Assembly: GCF_000518645.1 (NCBI RefSeq)
Contig: NZ_KI912466.1
Coordinates: 245,792 to 309,791, forward strand
Reading direction: 5' to 3'
Source of the DNA: Curvibacter gracilis ATCC BAA-807
GTDB taxonomy: Bacteria; Pseudomonadota; Gammaproteobacteria; Burkholderiales; Burkholderiaceae_C
Length of the DNA stretch: 64,000 bases
Position numbers and translations under genes: made by a program
In this document: positions 45,551 through 55,015 of the stretch, piece by piece
How positions within the stretch are numbered: the first letter of the stretch is position 1
Layout of the letters: each line of letters begins with the position of its first letter
Notes under the pieces: model-generated
The model's database searches: none
What the model was told of the DNA's origin: nothing
The model's input: only the letters and a program-made list of their open reading frames with translations

Positions 45551-46042
45551 GTGGCACAAAACGCGTTCCGTCAAACCCTGGCCCAACTCAGCGCCGACAT
45601 CACGGCTCACTTGGCCGGGCGCCCCCTGGACAGCGCCCTGGACACCTGGCTCAACGCCGAGCATGGGGCCGACAGCCCCACCTTCCAGACCTTGAAGCAA
45701 CTCTGCCTGACCGGCGTGGAACAGGGCTGGCTGTGCGAGCGCGAGGGCGGCGGCATCCGCTACGGCCGGGTCTTCAAGCCGGCCGAGGACCTGCACGGCT
45801 TCTCGGTCGACGTGGTCGACATGCACGACATTGCCGGTCCGCACCACAGCCACCCGCTCGGTGAGATCGACCTGATCATGCCCCTGGAAGGCGAGGCCCG
45901 GTTTGACGGCCGCCCCGCCGGCTGGCTGGTCTACCCCCCGGGCAGCGCCCACCGCCCCACCGTGAGCGCTGGCCGCGCCCTGGTGCTGTACCTGCTGCCC
46001 GAAGGCCGCATCGAATTCACCCGCACGAAAGAAGCCGCCTGA
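45551..46042 (+). CDS. DUF4863-family protein of the box cluster
   Basis: The 163-aa protein has the DUF4863 pattern often seen in box clusters: FRQTLAQLSADITAHLAGRPLDSALDTWLN in parts, GRVFKPAEDLHGFSVDVV, GPHHSHPLGEIDLIMPLEGEARFDGRPAGW in parts. The His-rich HHSHPLGEIDLIMPL strand suggests a cupin fold and possible metal binding. The GTG start is chosen because ACGGAGG lies 7 bases before it; several upstream ATGs lack a ribosome site. It overlaps boxD by one base (TGATG). Its biochemical role is unknown. Confidence 0.85.
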   Translation: MAQNAFRQTLAQLSADITAHLAGRPLDSALDTWLNAEHGADSPTFQTLKQLCLTGVEQGWLCEREGGGIRYGRVFKPAEDLHGFSVDVVDMHDIAGPHHSHPLGEIDLIMPLEGEARFDGRPAGWLVYPPGSAHRPTVSAGRALVLYLLPEGRIEFTRTKEAA

Positions 46043-47589
46043 TGAGCACCCCCGAACTGCTGCACAACCACCTGGGTGGCCAATGGATCGCCGGCCGTGG
46101 CGCCGGCACCGCCTTGTTCGACCCGGTGCTGGGCACCGAGCTCGTGCGCGTGGAGGCCACCGGGCTGGACCTGCGCGCCGGCCTGGCCTTCGCCCGCGAG
46201 CACGCCGGCCCCGCCCTGCGTGCGCTGGGCTATGCGCAACGCGCCGCCCTGCTCGGGGCGGCCGTGAAGGTGCTGCAGGCGAATCGCGACACGTACTACG
46301 AGATCGCCACCGCCAACAGCGGCACGGTCAAGAACGATTCGGCCGTCGACATCGACGGCGGCATCTTCACCCTCGGCCACTACGCCCGACTGGGCGAGAG
46401 CCTGGGAGACCGGCGCCATCTGCTCGATGGCGAGGCCATCCGCCTGGGCAAAGACCCGCTGTTCCAGAGCCAGCACGTGCTGAGCCCGGCACGCGGCGTG
46501 GCACTGTTCATCAATGCCTTCAACTTCCCCAGTTGGGGCTTGTGGGAGAAAGCCGCCCCGGCCCTGCTGTCGGGTGTGCCGGTGGTGGTGAAGCCCGGCA
46601 CCGCTACCGCCTGGCTGACCCAGCGCATGGTGCAGGACGTGGTGAACGCAGGCATCTTCCCACCCGGTTCACTGTCGGTGGTGTGCGGCAGCTCGGCCGG
46701 TCTGCTGGATGCGCTCACGCCGTTTGACCTGCTCAGCTTCACCGGCTCGGCCGACACGGCCGAGCTGATCCGCTCGCACCCCGCCGTGGCGCGGCGCTCG
46801 GTGCGTTGCAACATCGAGGCCGACAGCGTCAACTCGGCCCTGCTGCTGCCCGGTGAAAGCGCCGGCAGCGAGGCCTTCGAGCTGCTGGCCAAGGAGGTGG
46901 CGCGCGAGATGACGGTCAAGTCGGGCCAGAAGTGCACCGCCATCCGCCGGGTCTTCGTGCCCCAGGAACACTACGAGGCCGCCGCCCAGGCCATCAGCGC
47001 GCGCCTGGCCCGCACCACCGTGGGCAACCCGCGCAACGAGGCGGTGCGCATGGGGGCCCTGGTCAGCCGCGCCCAGTTCAGCGCCGTGCAGGCCGGGCTG
47101 GCCCGGCTGCAGCAACAGGCCAGCACCCTGCACGACGGCGCCAGCCACGCGCTGGTCGATGCCGACCCGGCCGTGGCCTGCTGCCTGGGCCCGACCCTGC
47201 TGGGCAGCCGCGATGCGGAGGTGGATGTGTTCCATGACACCGAGGTCTTCGGCCCGGTGGCCACCCTGCTGCCCTACCGCGACCTGAACCACGCCCTCAG
47301 TCTGGTGCGCCGTGGCGAAGGTTCGCTGGTGGCTTCGGTCTATGGCAACGACGCCCAGGCGCTGCAAACGGCAGCGCTGGAACTGGCCGACAGCCATGGC
47401 CGTGTGCATGTGATCTCGCCCGAGGTGGGCAGCCTGCACACCGGGCACGGCAACGTGATGCCCCAATCGCTGCATGGCGGCCCCGGGCGCGCCGGCGGCG
47501 GCGAAGAACTGGGCGGCCTGCGCGCCCTGGGCTTCTACCACCGGCGCAGCGCCCTGCAGGCCTCGACCCGCGTGCTGCAAGGGCTGTGA
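46042..47589 (+). CDS. boxD: 3,4-dehydroadipyl-CoA semialdehyde dehydrogenase BoxD
   Basis: The 515-aa aldehyde dehydrogenase oxidises the BoxC product. Catalytic residues are C298 in KSGQKCTA and E259 in CNIEADS; the NADP-binding part includes ALFINAFNFPSWGLWEKAAPAL and VVVKPGTATAWL. The GGPGRAGGGEELGGLRAL end is the same as in PaaZ-like aldehyde dehydrogenases. Start ATG overlaps the DUF4863 stop. Benzoate-CoA ligase follows 28 bases later. Confidence 0.93.
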   Translation: MSTPELLHNHLGGQWIAGRGAGTALFDPVLGTELVRVEATGLDLRAGLAFAREHAGPALRALGYAQRAALLGAAVKVLQANRDTYYEIATANSGTVKNDSAVDIDGGIFTLGHYARLGESLGDRRHLLDGEAIRLGKDPLFQSQHVLSPARGVALFINAFNFPSWGLWEKAAPALLSGVPVVVKPGTATAWLTQRMVQDVVNAGIFPPGSLSVVCGSSAGLLDALTPFDLLSFTGSADTAELIRSHPAVARRSVRCNIEADSVNSALLLPGESAGSEAFELLAKEVAREMTVKSGQKCTAIRRVFVPQEHYEAAAQAISARLARTTVGNPRNEAVRMGALVSRAQFSAVQAGLARLQQQASTLHDGASHALVDADPAVACCLGPTLLGSRDAEVDVFHDTEVFGPVATLLPYRDLNHALSLVRRGEGSLVASVYGNDAQALQTAALELADSHGRVHVISPEVGSLHTGHGNVMPQSLHGGPGRAGGGEELGGLRALGFYHRRSALQASTRVLQGL

Positions 47590-47617
47590 CACCCGACACA
47601 ACAGACAGGAGACCGAC

Positions 47618-49201
47618 ATGAACACCCCCACCGCCCCGATCGCCAACGTGGCCCCGCCGGGCCCCAGCTTCAACTTCGCCCAGCACCTGATCGAGCGCAA
47701 TGCCGGGCGCGGCAGCAAGACGGCCTACATCGATGACCAGGGCACGCTGAGCTACGGTGAGTTGGCGCAGCGCATCCGCCGTCTGGGCTCGGCCCTGCTG
47801 GCCAGCGGCGTGCGCCGTGAAGAGCGCGTGCTGCTGCTGATGCACGACTGCAACGACTGGCCGGTGGCCTTTCTGGGGGCCATGCACGCCGGCATCGTGC
47901 CGGTGGCGGTGAACACCTTGCTGACGGCCGACGACTACGCCTACATGCTGGAGCACAGCCGCGCCAGCGCCGTGCTGGTGTCGGCCGCCCTGCTGCCGGT
48001 GCTGCAATCGGCCATGACCCGGGGCGAGCACGAGGTGCGGCGCGTCATCGCCTCGCGCCCCACCGCCCCCCTGGCCGAGGGCGTGGTCGACTTCGAAGCC
48101 TTTCTGGCCCAGGGCGAGGCCCATGCCGCACCCGCGGCCACCGGCCCCGACGACCCGGGCTTCTGGCTGTACTCCTCGGGCTCCACCGGGCGCCCCAAGG
48201 GCACGGTGCACCTGCAAGGCAACCCCTATTGGACGGCCGAGTTGTATGGCGCCCCGATCCTGGGCCTGCGCGAAGACGACATCTGCTTCTCTGCAGCCAA
48301 GCTGTTCTTTGCCTACGGGCTGGGCAATGCGCTGAGCTTCCCGCTCAGCGTGGGCGCCACCACGGTGCTGATGGCCGAGCGGCCCACGCCGGACGCCACC
48401 TTCCAGCGCTGGACCGAGCAGCGCCCCACGGTGTTCTTCGGTGCCCCGACCGGTTTCGCCGGCATGCTGAGTTCGCCCAGGCTGCCGTCACGTGATCAAG
48501 TGGCCCTGCGCCTGTGCTCGTCGGCGGGCGAGGCCCTGCCGGCAGACATCGGCGAACGCTTCACGCGTCATTTCGGGGTGGAGATCATCGACGGCATCGG
48601 CTCCACCGAGATGCTGCACATCTACCTGTCCAACCGGGTGGGCGCCGTGCGCTATGGCACCACCGGCACCCCGGTGCCGGGCTACGACATCGAGCTGCGC
48701 GGCGAAGACGGTCTGCCAGTGGCCGATGGCGAGCCGGGCGACCTGTATGTGCGCGGCCCCTCGTCGGCCCTGATGTACTGGAACAACCGCGAAAAGACGC
48801 GCGACACCTTCCAGGGCGGCTGGACCAAGAGCGGCGACAAATACCTGCACAACGCCGACGGCACCTACACCTATGCCGGGCGCAGCGACGACATGCTCAA
48901 GGTCAGCGGCATCTATGTGTCGCCCTTCGAGGTCGAGGCCACCCTGGTGCAGCACCCGGCGGTGCTGGAGGCCGCGGTGATCGGCGTGGCCGACGCCGAG
49001 GGCCTGACCAAGACCAAGGCCTTTGTGGTGCTCAAGCCGGGCCAGAGCTGCAGCGAAGAGCTGCTCAAGGCCTTCGTGAAGGAGCGCCTGGCCCCTTACA
49101 AGTACCCGCGCCAGATCGAGTTCGTGGAGGAGTTGCCCAAGACGGCCACCGGCAAGATCCAGCGCTTCAAGCTGCGCGAACTGGAAGCCTCGCGCCCATG
49201 A
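47618..49201 (+). CDS. bclA: Benzoate-CoA ligase
   Basis: The 527-aa enzyme activates benzoate with ATP and CoA, the entry step of the pathway. It shows the AMP-binding motif YSSGSTGRPKG from Y185, AKLFFAYGLGNALSFPL, the GIGSTEMLHIYLSN motif characteristic of benzoate ligases, and YAGRSDDMLKVSGIYVSP with the C-terminal PKTATGKIQRFKL lysine segment. The start follows AGGAG. It overlaps the hydrolase gene as ATGA. Confidence 0.93.
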   Translation: MNTPTAPIANVAPPGPSFNFAQHLIERNAGRGSKTAYIDDQGTLSYGELAQRIRRLGSALLASGVRREERVLLLMHDCNDWPVAFLGAMHAGIVPVAVNTLLTADDYAYMLEHSRASAVLVSAALLPVLQSAMTRGEHEVRRVIASRPTAPLAEGVVDFEAFLAQGEAHAAPAATGPDDPGFWLYSSGSTGRPKGTVHLQGNPYWTAELYGAPILGLREDDICFSAAKLFFAYGLGNALSFPLSVGATTVLMAERPTPDATFQRWTEQRPTVFFGAPTGFAGMLSSPRLPSRDQVALRLCSSAGEALPADIGERFTRHFGVEIIDGIGSTEMLHIYLSNRVGAVRYGTTGTPVPGYDIELRGEDGLPVADGEPGDLYVRGPSSALMYWNNREKTRDTFQGGWTKSGDKYLHNADGTYTYAGRSDDMLKVSGIYVSPFEVEATLVQHPAVLEAAVIGVADAEGLTKTKAFVVLKPGQSCSEELLKAFVKERLAPYKYPRQIEFVEELPKTATGKIQRFKLRELEASRP

Positions 49202-50010
49202 GCGTGCAGCACGTGTCCCTGGCCTGGAACGGGCGCCCGGTCGAGATCGAGATCGCCTGGATCCACCCCGAGCGGGCCACCGCCCCGGTGATGGTGTTCC
49301 TGCACGAGGGCCTGGGCTCGGTGGCCATGTGGAAGGATTTTCCGCAGCGCCTGTGCCAGGCCCTGGGCTGGCGTGGCCTGGTGTACTCGCGCCCGGGATA
49401 CGGGCGCTCGACGCCGCGCCCGACCGCCGAAACCTGGAGCCCCGATTTCATGCACCGGCAGGCCCATGAACTGCTGCCGGCCCTGCTGCAGGCCCTGGGC
49501 CTGAGCGGCCCTGAGGCACCGCCGCTGTGGCTGTTCGGTCACAGCGACGGGGGCTCGATCACCTTGCTGCATGCGGCCAGCGCCTGCGCCTCGTTGAGTG
49601 GCGCCATCGTGCTGGCGCCCCACATCCTGGTGGAAGACCTCTCGGTGCGCAGCATCGAAGTGGCCCGCCAGGCCTACGAAAGTGGCCCACTGCGGGCGGG
49701 CCTGGCCCGCTACCACGACGACCCGGACTCGGCCTTCTGGGGCTGGAACCGCATCTGGCTGGATCCGGCCTTCCGTGACTGGAACATCACGGCCGAACTC
49801 GCCCACATCCGCTGCCCGGTGCTGGCCGTGCAAGGGCTGGACGACGAATACGGCACGCTGGAGCAGATCCGGGGCATCGCGCGCCAGGCCCCGCACACGC
49901 AGTTGCTGGAGTTGCCCGGCTGCGGCCATTCGCCCCACCGCGACCAACCCGAGGCGCTGATCGCCGCCGTGCAGGCCTTTGTGGCGCAACAGCCGCTCAG
50001 GCCAGCGTGA
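49198..50010 (+). CDS. Alpha/beta hydrolase of the box operon
   Basis: The 270-aa hydrolase has the nucleophile elbow GHSDGGS (S116), an acid residue in LDDEYGT and the His in CGHSPHRDQ. An oxyanion-type HEGLGSVAMW strand stands near the start. It overlaps the ligase gene by four bases, so it belongs to the same operon. It may hydrolyse CoA thioesters that accumulate (for example dead-end aromatic acyl-CoA) or a lactone; the substrate is unknown. Its end overlaps the convergent HugZ/Ppx-like gene by 14 bases. Confidence 0.87.
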   Translation: MSVQHVSLAWNGRPVEIEIAWIHPERATAPVMVFLHEGLGSVAMWKDFPQRLCQALGWRGLVYSRPGYGRSTPRPTAETWSPDFMHRQAHELLPALLQALGLSGPEAPPLWLFGHSDGGSITLLHAASACASLSGAIVLAPHILVEDLSVRSIEVARQAYESGPLRAGLARYHDDPDSAFWGWNRIWLDPAFRDWNITAELAHIRCPVLAVQGLDDEYGTLEQIRGIARQAPHTQLLELPGCGHSPHRDQPEALIAAVQAFVAQQPLRPA

Positions 50011-51016
50011 GGGCGTCGAAAGACAGGTGGTGCATGAACTCCCGCAGGATCAGCACCCCGGCGGCAAAAGCGGGGCCTTCGGGCAGCCCCTCCGTGGCGG
50101 CAGGCCGTCCTTCGGACACCGCGCAGACGCGGTTGAACAGGCGTTCGAGCGCATCCAGGCTCAAGGTGTTGCCGCCGCCTGCCTGCTCGACGATCTGACG
50201 CAGCAGGGGGTCGGCACCGTGCAAGGCCGTGCCCACCGGCAGGCGCGGCACCAGGCGCATCAGCTCGTCCTCGACCTCGGCAATGGCGGCTTCGAGCTCG
50301 GCAGGCCGGGGCGGCTCATGCCGCCACAGGCGCTCGGCCAGGCTGAGCGTGCCCAGGGGCCATTCAAGCGTCAGCGGCGCCTGCTCGCCATCCCCCACCA
50401 GCACCTGGCAGCGCTGCGACCCCAGTTGCAACAGGCTGATCAGCCTAGGCGGGCGGGGCGTGGGCAGGGTCTGCAACAAGGCCTGCAGGCGGCGCAGGCC
50501 GGCATCGGCCTCGTAGCTGCTGCCCAGCGGGCGCAGCAGCGGCAGCAGTTGCTCGGCCTCCAGCGTGCGCGCCGCACCAAAGCCGGCGATGTGGCGGCCC
50601 CGCGTGGGCTTGAGGCGCACAAAGCGGAAATCGCCCAGCCCGGTCATCGGCGCCGCCTCGGGAAAGCGGCTCAGGTAGGCCGAGCGGCACAACTGCCAGT
50701 CGGCGTGATCGGGGCCCTCAGGCTGCAGCACCTGGGCCTCGGCCTGCAGCGTGAGGCGCTGCAGATCGTGCACGGGCTCACCCGCCACCTCGGGCTGCGT
50801 GATCAGCAAGGAGACCGCGCTGCGGGCCTGCAGATGGCGCGTGTGGGCGGCCAGCGCGCTCACGTGCAGCACCCCCCAGGGCCCGTCGGCGGCCAGGGCA
50901 AAAGGCACCATGGAGACAAAGGGGTCGCCCGAGTCGGTGCAGGTGCCCAGGGCGGCCACACGGCAGTCGGCCAGCAACTGGCGCAGTTCGCCATCGAGCC
51001 GCGACTCATGAGCCAT
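49997..51016 (-). CDS. HugZ-like flavin split-barrel fused to a degenerate Ppx/GppA-like domain
   Basis: The 339-aa protein has two parts. Residues 1-160 are a PPOX/HugZ-like split barrel: LRQLLADCRVAALGT, FVSMVPFALAADG, and GDFRFVRLKPTRGRHIAGFG, as in haem-utilisation proteins. From about 190 on, the sequence follows the second half of exopolyphosphatase: WPLGTLSLAERLW, PPRPAELEAAIAEV, NTLSLDALERLFNRV and an end FAAGVLILREFM. The catalytic phosphate loops are changed (LLQLGSQRCQ where DIGGGSTE is expected; ALHGADPLL for GGT). The usual HugZ DUF2470 tail is absent. ATG 51016 follows GAGG at 8 bases. Confidence 0.7.
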   Translation of the reverse strand: MAHESRLDGELRQLLADCRVAALGTCTDSGDPFVSMVPFALAADGPWGVLHVSALAAHTRHLQARSAVSLLITQPEVAGEPVHDLQRLTLQAEAQVLQPEGPDHADWQLCRSAYLSRFPEAAPMTGLGDFRFVRLKPTRGRHIAGFGAARTLEAEQLLPLLRPLGSSYEADAGLRRLQALLQTLPTPRPPRLISLLQLGSQRCQVLVGDGEQAPLTLEWPLGTLSLAERLWRHEPPRPAELEAAIAEVEDELMRLVPRLPVGTALHGADPLLRQIVEQAGGGNTLSLDALERLFNRVCAVSEGRPAATEGLPEGPAFAAGVLILREFMHHLSFDALTLA

Positions 51017-51063
51017 GGCAATGGCCTCGTGCGGGGGGATGGGTGCCAACGCGCATGGGGATG

Positions 51064-51426
51064 TCAGCGCTCGGCGTGGTCGGGAAACAACGCGTCGTCC
51101 TGGCCCGCAGCCAGGGCTCGGCGACGCTGCACGTGGTAGGCCGTCACCACCTGATGGGCCACCATGTCGAGAGAGGGTCGGTGATTGCCTTGCTTGTCGG
51201 TCCAGACCCGCGGCGTCAGGCTGCCCGACAGGGCCACCGAATCGCCATCGCCCAGGGCCAGCAGGCCGTCCACCACCTCGGTGTCAAAGGCGATCACGTT
51301 CACAAACAGGTTCTCGCCTTCGCTGGCAGAGGCCCGCACCCGCGCCACCGCAAAAGGCTGGTTGTGCCGGTCGATGCGCGACTCGGGTGCACCATGCAGT
51401 CGGCCACAAATCAATCCATCAATCAT
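51064..51426 (-). CDS. Short single-stranded DNA-binding-like OB-fold protein
   Basis: The 120-aa protein resembles SSB: MIDGLICGRLHG start, PFAVARVRA, ENLFVNVIAFD, then LALGDGDSVALSGSLTPRVW. It has no acidic glycine-rich tail or terminal DDDIPF-like tip, so it would not recruit SSB partners in the usual way. Such short SSB-like proteins occur in Comamonadaceae beside housekeeping genes or in mobile DNA; none of the latter is seen here. It is 47 bases upstream of the HugZ/Ppx-like gene on the same strand. Confidence 0.72.
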   Translation of the reverse strand: MIDGLICGRLHGAPESRIDRHNQPFAVARVRASASEGENLFVNVIAFDTEVVDGLLALGDGDSVALSGSLTPRVWTDKQGNHRPSLDMVAHQVVTAYHVQRRRALAAGQDDALFPDHAER

Positions 51427-51650
51427 TTTTCTCAATCCTTGCAAGGCATGCGCCACCGCGCCGGTGCCACCCGATAGCTTACCCACATGGGCGCGTCCCA
51501 AAAGGCAACGCCGCTGAAGGCGGTGTATTTTTCAGTGTCGCCCGGGCTCTGGCACAATCGCGCCCGGACGGGCTGCCCCTGCGGCCCGGCATCCCCTGCC
51601 CGTGGCTCAGGCCTTCTGATGCCATGCCTCACAGCCTCTGGATATACACC

Positions 51651-52031
51651 ATGAACCGCTGCCTGAACATTTTTTTACATTCAGCCCCCCGCTGGGCTGT
51701 GCTGGCCAGTCTGATGGCCATGTCGGCCCATGCTGAGGTGCGCGAGTTTCCGGCCTCTGCGCTGCGCGGCACCTTGGTGGTGACCCAGCCCCCGATCGTG
51801 ACCATGGACGGGGTGCAGACCCGGCTCTCGCCGGGCGCACGCATCCGCGATGCCAACAACCTGATGGTGCTGTCGGGCTCGCTGGTCAACCAGAGCCTGA
51901 CGGTGAACTACACCCGCGACACGCACCAGCTGGTGCACGAGGTGTGGATCCTGACCGCCGAAGAGGCGGCCCTCAAGCGGGCCTCGGCCGCGCCGACCAC
52001 CAACATCGTCGTCACGGTCCCGGTCAAATAA
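51651..52031 (+). CDS. Small secreted protein of unknown function upstream of miaB
   Basis: The 126-aa protein has a signal peptide ending AHA near residue 28 and a short mature part (VREFPASALRGTLVVTQPPIVTMDGVQTRLSPGARIRD, in part) that looks like a small beta-rich domain. It is not recognised as a named family, though similar small proteins stand beside miaB in related bacteria (recollection). An in-frame ATG at 51624 is possible. miaB follows after 106 bases. Confidence 0.7.
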   Translation: MNRCLNIFLHSAPRWAVLASLMAMSAHAEVREFPASALRGTLVVTQPPIVTMDGVQTRLSPGARIRDANNLMVLSGSLVNQSLTVNYTRDTHQLVHEVWILTAEEAALKRASAAPTTNIVVTVPVK

Positions 52032-52137
52032 GCGTGTCCTGACGCGCTGACAAGCCACTGAGCGCACCTGTGCTCCCTTTTTTGGGGCCCGCCGAAACAC
52101 GACGGCCTGCCGCCCTCCCCCACGAACGAGAACTGCC

Positions 52138-53490
52138 ATGAGCAAAAAAGTCTTCATCAAAACCTTTGGCTGCCAGATGAACGAGTACGACTCGGACAAG
52201 ATGGCCGACGTGCTGAACGCCGCCCAGGGCTACGAGCCCACCCAGAACGTGGACGAGGCCGACCTGATCCTGTTCAACACCTGCTCGGTGCGTGAAAAGG
52301 CCCAGGAGAAGGTGTTCTCGGACCTGGGCCGGGTGCAGCACCTGAAGAAAAAGGGCGTGCTGATCGGCGTGGGCGGCTGTGTGGCCAGCCAGGAAGGCGC
52401 CGAGATCATCAAGCGCGCGCCCTATGTGGATGTGGTGTTCGGCCCGCAGACCCTGCACCGCCTGCCCGAGATGCTGAAGGCCCGCGCGCGCCTGGAGCGG
52501 CCCCAGGTGGACATCAGCTTTCCCGAGATCGAGAAGTTCGACCACCTGCCGCCGGCCCGCGTCGAGGGCGCCTCGGCCTTTGTCTCGATCATGGAAGGCT
52601 GCAGCAAGTACTGCAGCTACTGCGTGGTGCCCTACACCCGCGGTGAAGAGATGAGCCGCCCCTTCGAGGACGTGCTGGTGGAGGTGGCGGGCCTGGCCGA
52701 TCAGGGCGTGCGCGAAGTCACCCTGCTGGGCCAGAACGTGAACGCCTACCGCGGCCCCATGGGCGACACCGCCGAGATCGCCGACTTTGCGCTGCTGATC
52801 GAGTACATCGCTGACATCCCCGGCATCGAGCGCATCCGCTACACCACCAGCCACCCCAACGAATTCACCCAGCGCCTGATCGATGTGTATGACAAGGTAC
52901 CCAAGCTGGTCAGCCACCTGCACCTGCCGGTGCAGCACGGCAGCGACCGCATCCTGATGGCCATGAAGCGGGGCTACACCGCCATGGAATACAAGAGCAC
53001 GGTGCGCAAGCTGCGCGCCATCCGCCCCGACATGGCCATGAGCAGCGATTTCATCGTGGGCTTTCCGGGCGAGACCGATGAAGACTTCAGCAAGATGATG
53101 AAGCTGATCGACGACGTGGGCTTTGACAACTCGTTCAGCTTCATCTTCAGCCCCCGTCCGGGCACGCCGGCGGCCAACCTGCCCGACGACACCCCGCACG
53201 AGGTCAAGCTCAAGCGCCTGCAGCAGGTGCAGGCCGCCATCGAAGACAACATGAAGCGCATCAGCGACACCCGCTTCGGCACGGTGCAGCGCATCCTGGT
53301 GGAAGGCCCGTCACGCAAGTCGAGCACCGAGAACCCTGAGCTGATGGGCCGCACCGAATGCAACCGGGCGGTGAACTTCCCGGCCGGCCCGAACCCGCAG
53401 CGCCTGATCGGCCAGATGATCGACGTGAAGATCACCCAGGCCCTGCCGCACTCGCTGCGCGGTGAGGTGCTGGTGCGCGAAAGCGCCTGA
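52138..53490 (+). CDS. miaB: tRNA-2-methylthio-N6-dimethylallyladenosine synthase MiaB
   Basis: The 450-aa radical-SAM methylthiotransferase modifies A37 of tRNAs reading U-starting codons. The N-terminal UPF0004 part begins [19 protein letters not shown], with auxiliary-cluster cysteines also in FNTCSV and GGCVAS. The radical-SAM CxxxCxxC is C155, C159, C162 (CSKYCSYC). The C-terminal TRAM region is present. It is convergent with ffh. Confidence 0.96.
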   Translation: MSKKVFIKTFGCQMNEYDSDKMADVLNAAQGYEPTQNVDEADLILFNTCSVREKAQEKVFSDLGRVQHLKKKGVLIGVGGCVASQEGAEIIKRAPYVDVVFGPQTLHRLPEMLKARARLERPQVDISFPEIEKFDHLPPARVEGASAFVSIMEGCSKYCSYCVVPYTRGEEMSRPFEDVLVEVAGLADQGVREVTLLGQNVNAYRGPMGDTAEIADFALLIEYIADIPGIERIRYTTSHPNEFTQRLIDVYDKVPKLVSHLHLPVQHGSDRILMAMKRGYTAMEYKSTVRKLRAIRPDMAMSSDFIVGFPGETDEDFSKMMKLIDDVGFDNSFSFIFSPRPGTPAANLPDDTPHEVKLKRLQQVQAAIEDNMKRISDTRFGTVQRILVEGPSRKSSTENPELMGRTECNRAVNFPAGPNPQRLIGQMIDVKITQALPHSLRGEVLVRESA

Positions 53491-53500
53491 CCCCAGGCAT

Positions 53501-53523
53501 GCAGGCGCTGAGCGGGCGCCTGC
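53501..53523. terminator. Stem-loop between convergent miaB and ffh
   Basis: GCAGGCGC (53501-53508) pairs perfectly with GCGCCTGC (53516-53523) around 7 bases in the 42-base convergent gap. No T-run follows on either side, so it may slow polymerase or protect ends rather than terminate alone. Confidence 0.4.
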
Positions 53524-53532
53524 GCAGGGCGT

Positions 53533-54906
53533 TCAGAACGGCATGCCGGGCATGCCTTTCATGCCCTTCATGCCGCCCATGCGCTTCATCATCTTCATGA
53601 GGCCGCCGCCCTTCATCTTCTTCATCATGGTCTGCATCTGCTCGAACTCGTTGAGCAGGCGGTTCACTTCCTGCACCTGAACGCCAGCCCCGTTGGCGAT
53701 GCGGCGCTTGCGCGTGGCCTTGATCAGCTCGGGCTTGCGGCGCTCCAGCGCGGTCATGCTGCAGATGATGCCTTCCTTGCGGCGGATGTCGCGCTCGGCC
53801 TTGTCCATGTCCATCTGGCCGGCCTTGGCGGTGAGCTGGGCCGGCAGCTTGTCCATGAGGCTGGACAGCCCCCCCATCTGCTTCATCTGCTGGATCTGGG
53901 ACAGGAAGTCGTTCAGGTCGAAGCCGTCGCCGCTCTTGACCTTGGCGGCCAGCTTCTGGGCCGCCTCCAGGTCGACCCCGGCGGTGACCTGCTCGACCAG
54001 GGCCACGATGTCGCCCATGCCCAGGATGCGACCGGCGTGGCGCTCGGCATCGAACACCTCCAGGCCATCGATTTTTTCGGACACGCCGGCAAACTTGATC
54101 GGCGCCCCGGTGATCTGGCGCACCGACAGGGCCGCACCACCGCGCGAGTCGCCGTCGAGCTTGGTCAGCACGATGCCGGTGAGCGGCAGGGCCTCCTTGA
54201 AGGCCTTGGCGGTGTTGACCGCGTCCTGGCCCTGCATGGCATCGACCACAAACAGGGTTTCGACCGGCTTGAGGGCGGCATGCAGGTCCTGGATCTCGCG
54301 CATCAGCACCTCGTCGATGGCCAGGCGGCCGGCGGTGTCGACCAACAGCACGTCAAAGTAGTGCTTCTTGGCGTAGTCGAGGGCCGCGTAGGCGATGTCC
54401 AGGGGCTTTTGATCCGGGCTGCTGGGAAACCACTCGGCACCGGCCTGGGCCGTGACGGTCTTGAGCTGCTCGATGGCGGCCGGGCGGTAGACGTCGCCCG
54501 ACACGGTCAGCACCTTCTTCTTGCGCTTTTCAATCAGGTGCTTGGCCAGCTTGGCGGTGGTGGTGGTCTTGCCCGCCCCCTGCAGGCCCGCCATCAGGAT
54601 GACGGCCGGAGGCTGGGTGGCCAGGTTGATGTCGGCAATGCCTTCGCCCATGGTGGCGGCCAGCTCGCGGTTGACGATGCCCACCAGGGCCTGGCCGGGC
54701 TTGAGCGAGCCCAGCACGTCCTGGCCCAGGGCCTTTTCCTTGACGCGGGCGATGAAGTCACGCACCACCGGCAGGGCCACGTCGGCCTCGAGCAGCGCCA
54801 TGCGGACCTCGCGCAGCATGTCGGCCACGTTGGACTCGGTGATGCGCGCCTGGCCGCTCATCTGCTTGACGAGGCGCGAAAGTTTGTCGGTAAGGGCGGA
54901 GGCCAT
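53533..54906 (-). CDS. ffh: Signal recognition particle GTPase Ffh
   Basis: The 457-aa protein is the SRP54 homologue: N domain (LTDKLSRLVKQMSGQARITESNVADMLREVR, in part), G domain with P-loop GLQGAGKTTT near residue 107, DTAGR and TKLDGD, then a Met-rich M domain ending GGMKGMKGMPGMPF. It binds 4.5S RNA and signal sequences at the ribosome. Start MASALTDK at 54906 is family-consistent; the longer upstream frame is shadow. It diverges from the CcsA-like gene. Confidence 0.96.
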   Translation of the reverse strand: MASALTDKLSRLVKQMSGQARITESNVADMLREVRMALLEADVALPVVRDFIARVKEKALGQDVLGSLKPGQALVGIVNRELAATMGEGIADINLATQPPAVILMAGLQGAGKTTTTAKLAKHLIEKRKKKVLTVSGDVYRPAAIEQLKTVTAQAGAEWFPSSPDQKPLDIAYAALDYAKKHYFDVLLVDTAGRLAIDEVLMREIQDLHAALKPVETLFVVDAMQGQDAVNTAKAFKEALPLTGIVLTKLDGDSRGGAALSVRQITGAPIKFAGVSEKIDGLEVFDAERHAGRILGMGDIVALVEQVTAGVDLEAAQKLAAKVKSGDGFDLNDFLSQIQQMKQMGGLSSLMDKLPAQLTAKAGQMDMDKAERDIRRKEGIICSMTALERRKPELIKATRKRRIANGAGVQVQEVNRLLNEFEQMQTMMKKMKGGGLMKMMKRMGGMKGMKGMPGMPF

Positions 54907-55015
54907 GTTTGATGTTCCGAGAGGGTTGAGCGGGCTGGGCCTGCAGGGCTTGCGCCTGGCAAAGACGGCGGGCAGCGCGCCGGGCACCCATGTGCAAGAC
55001 GCTAAACTGTGATCC

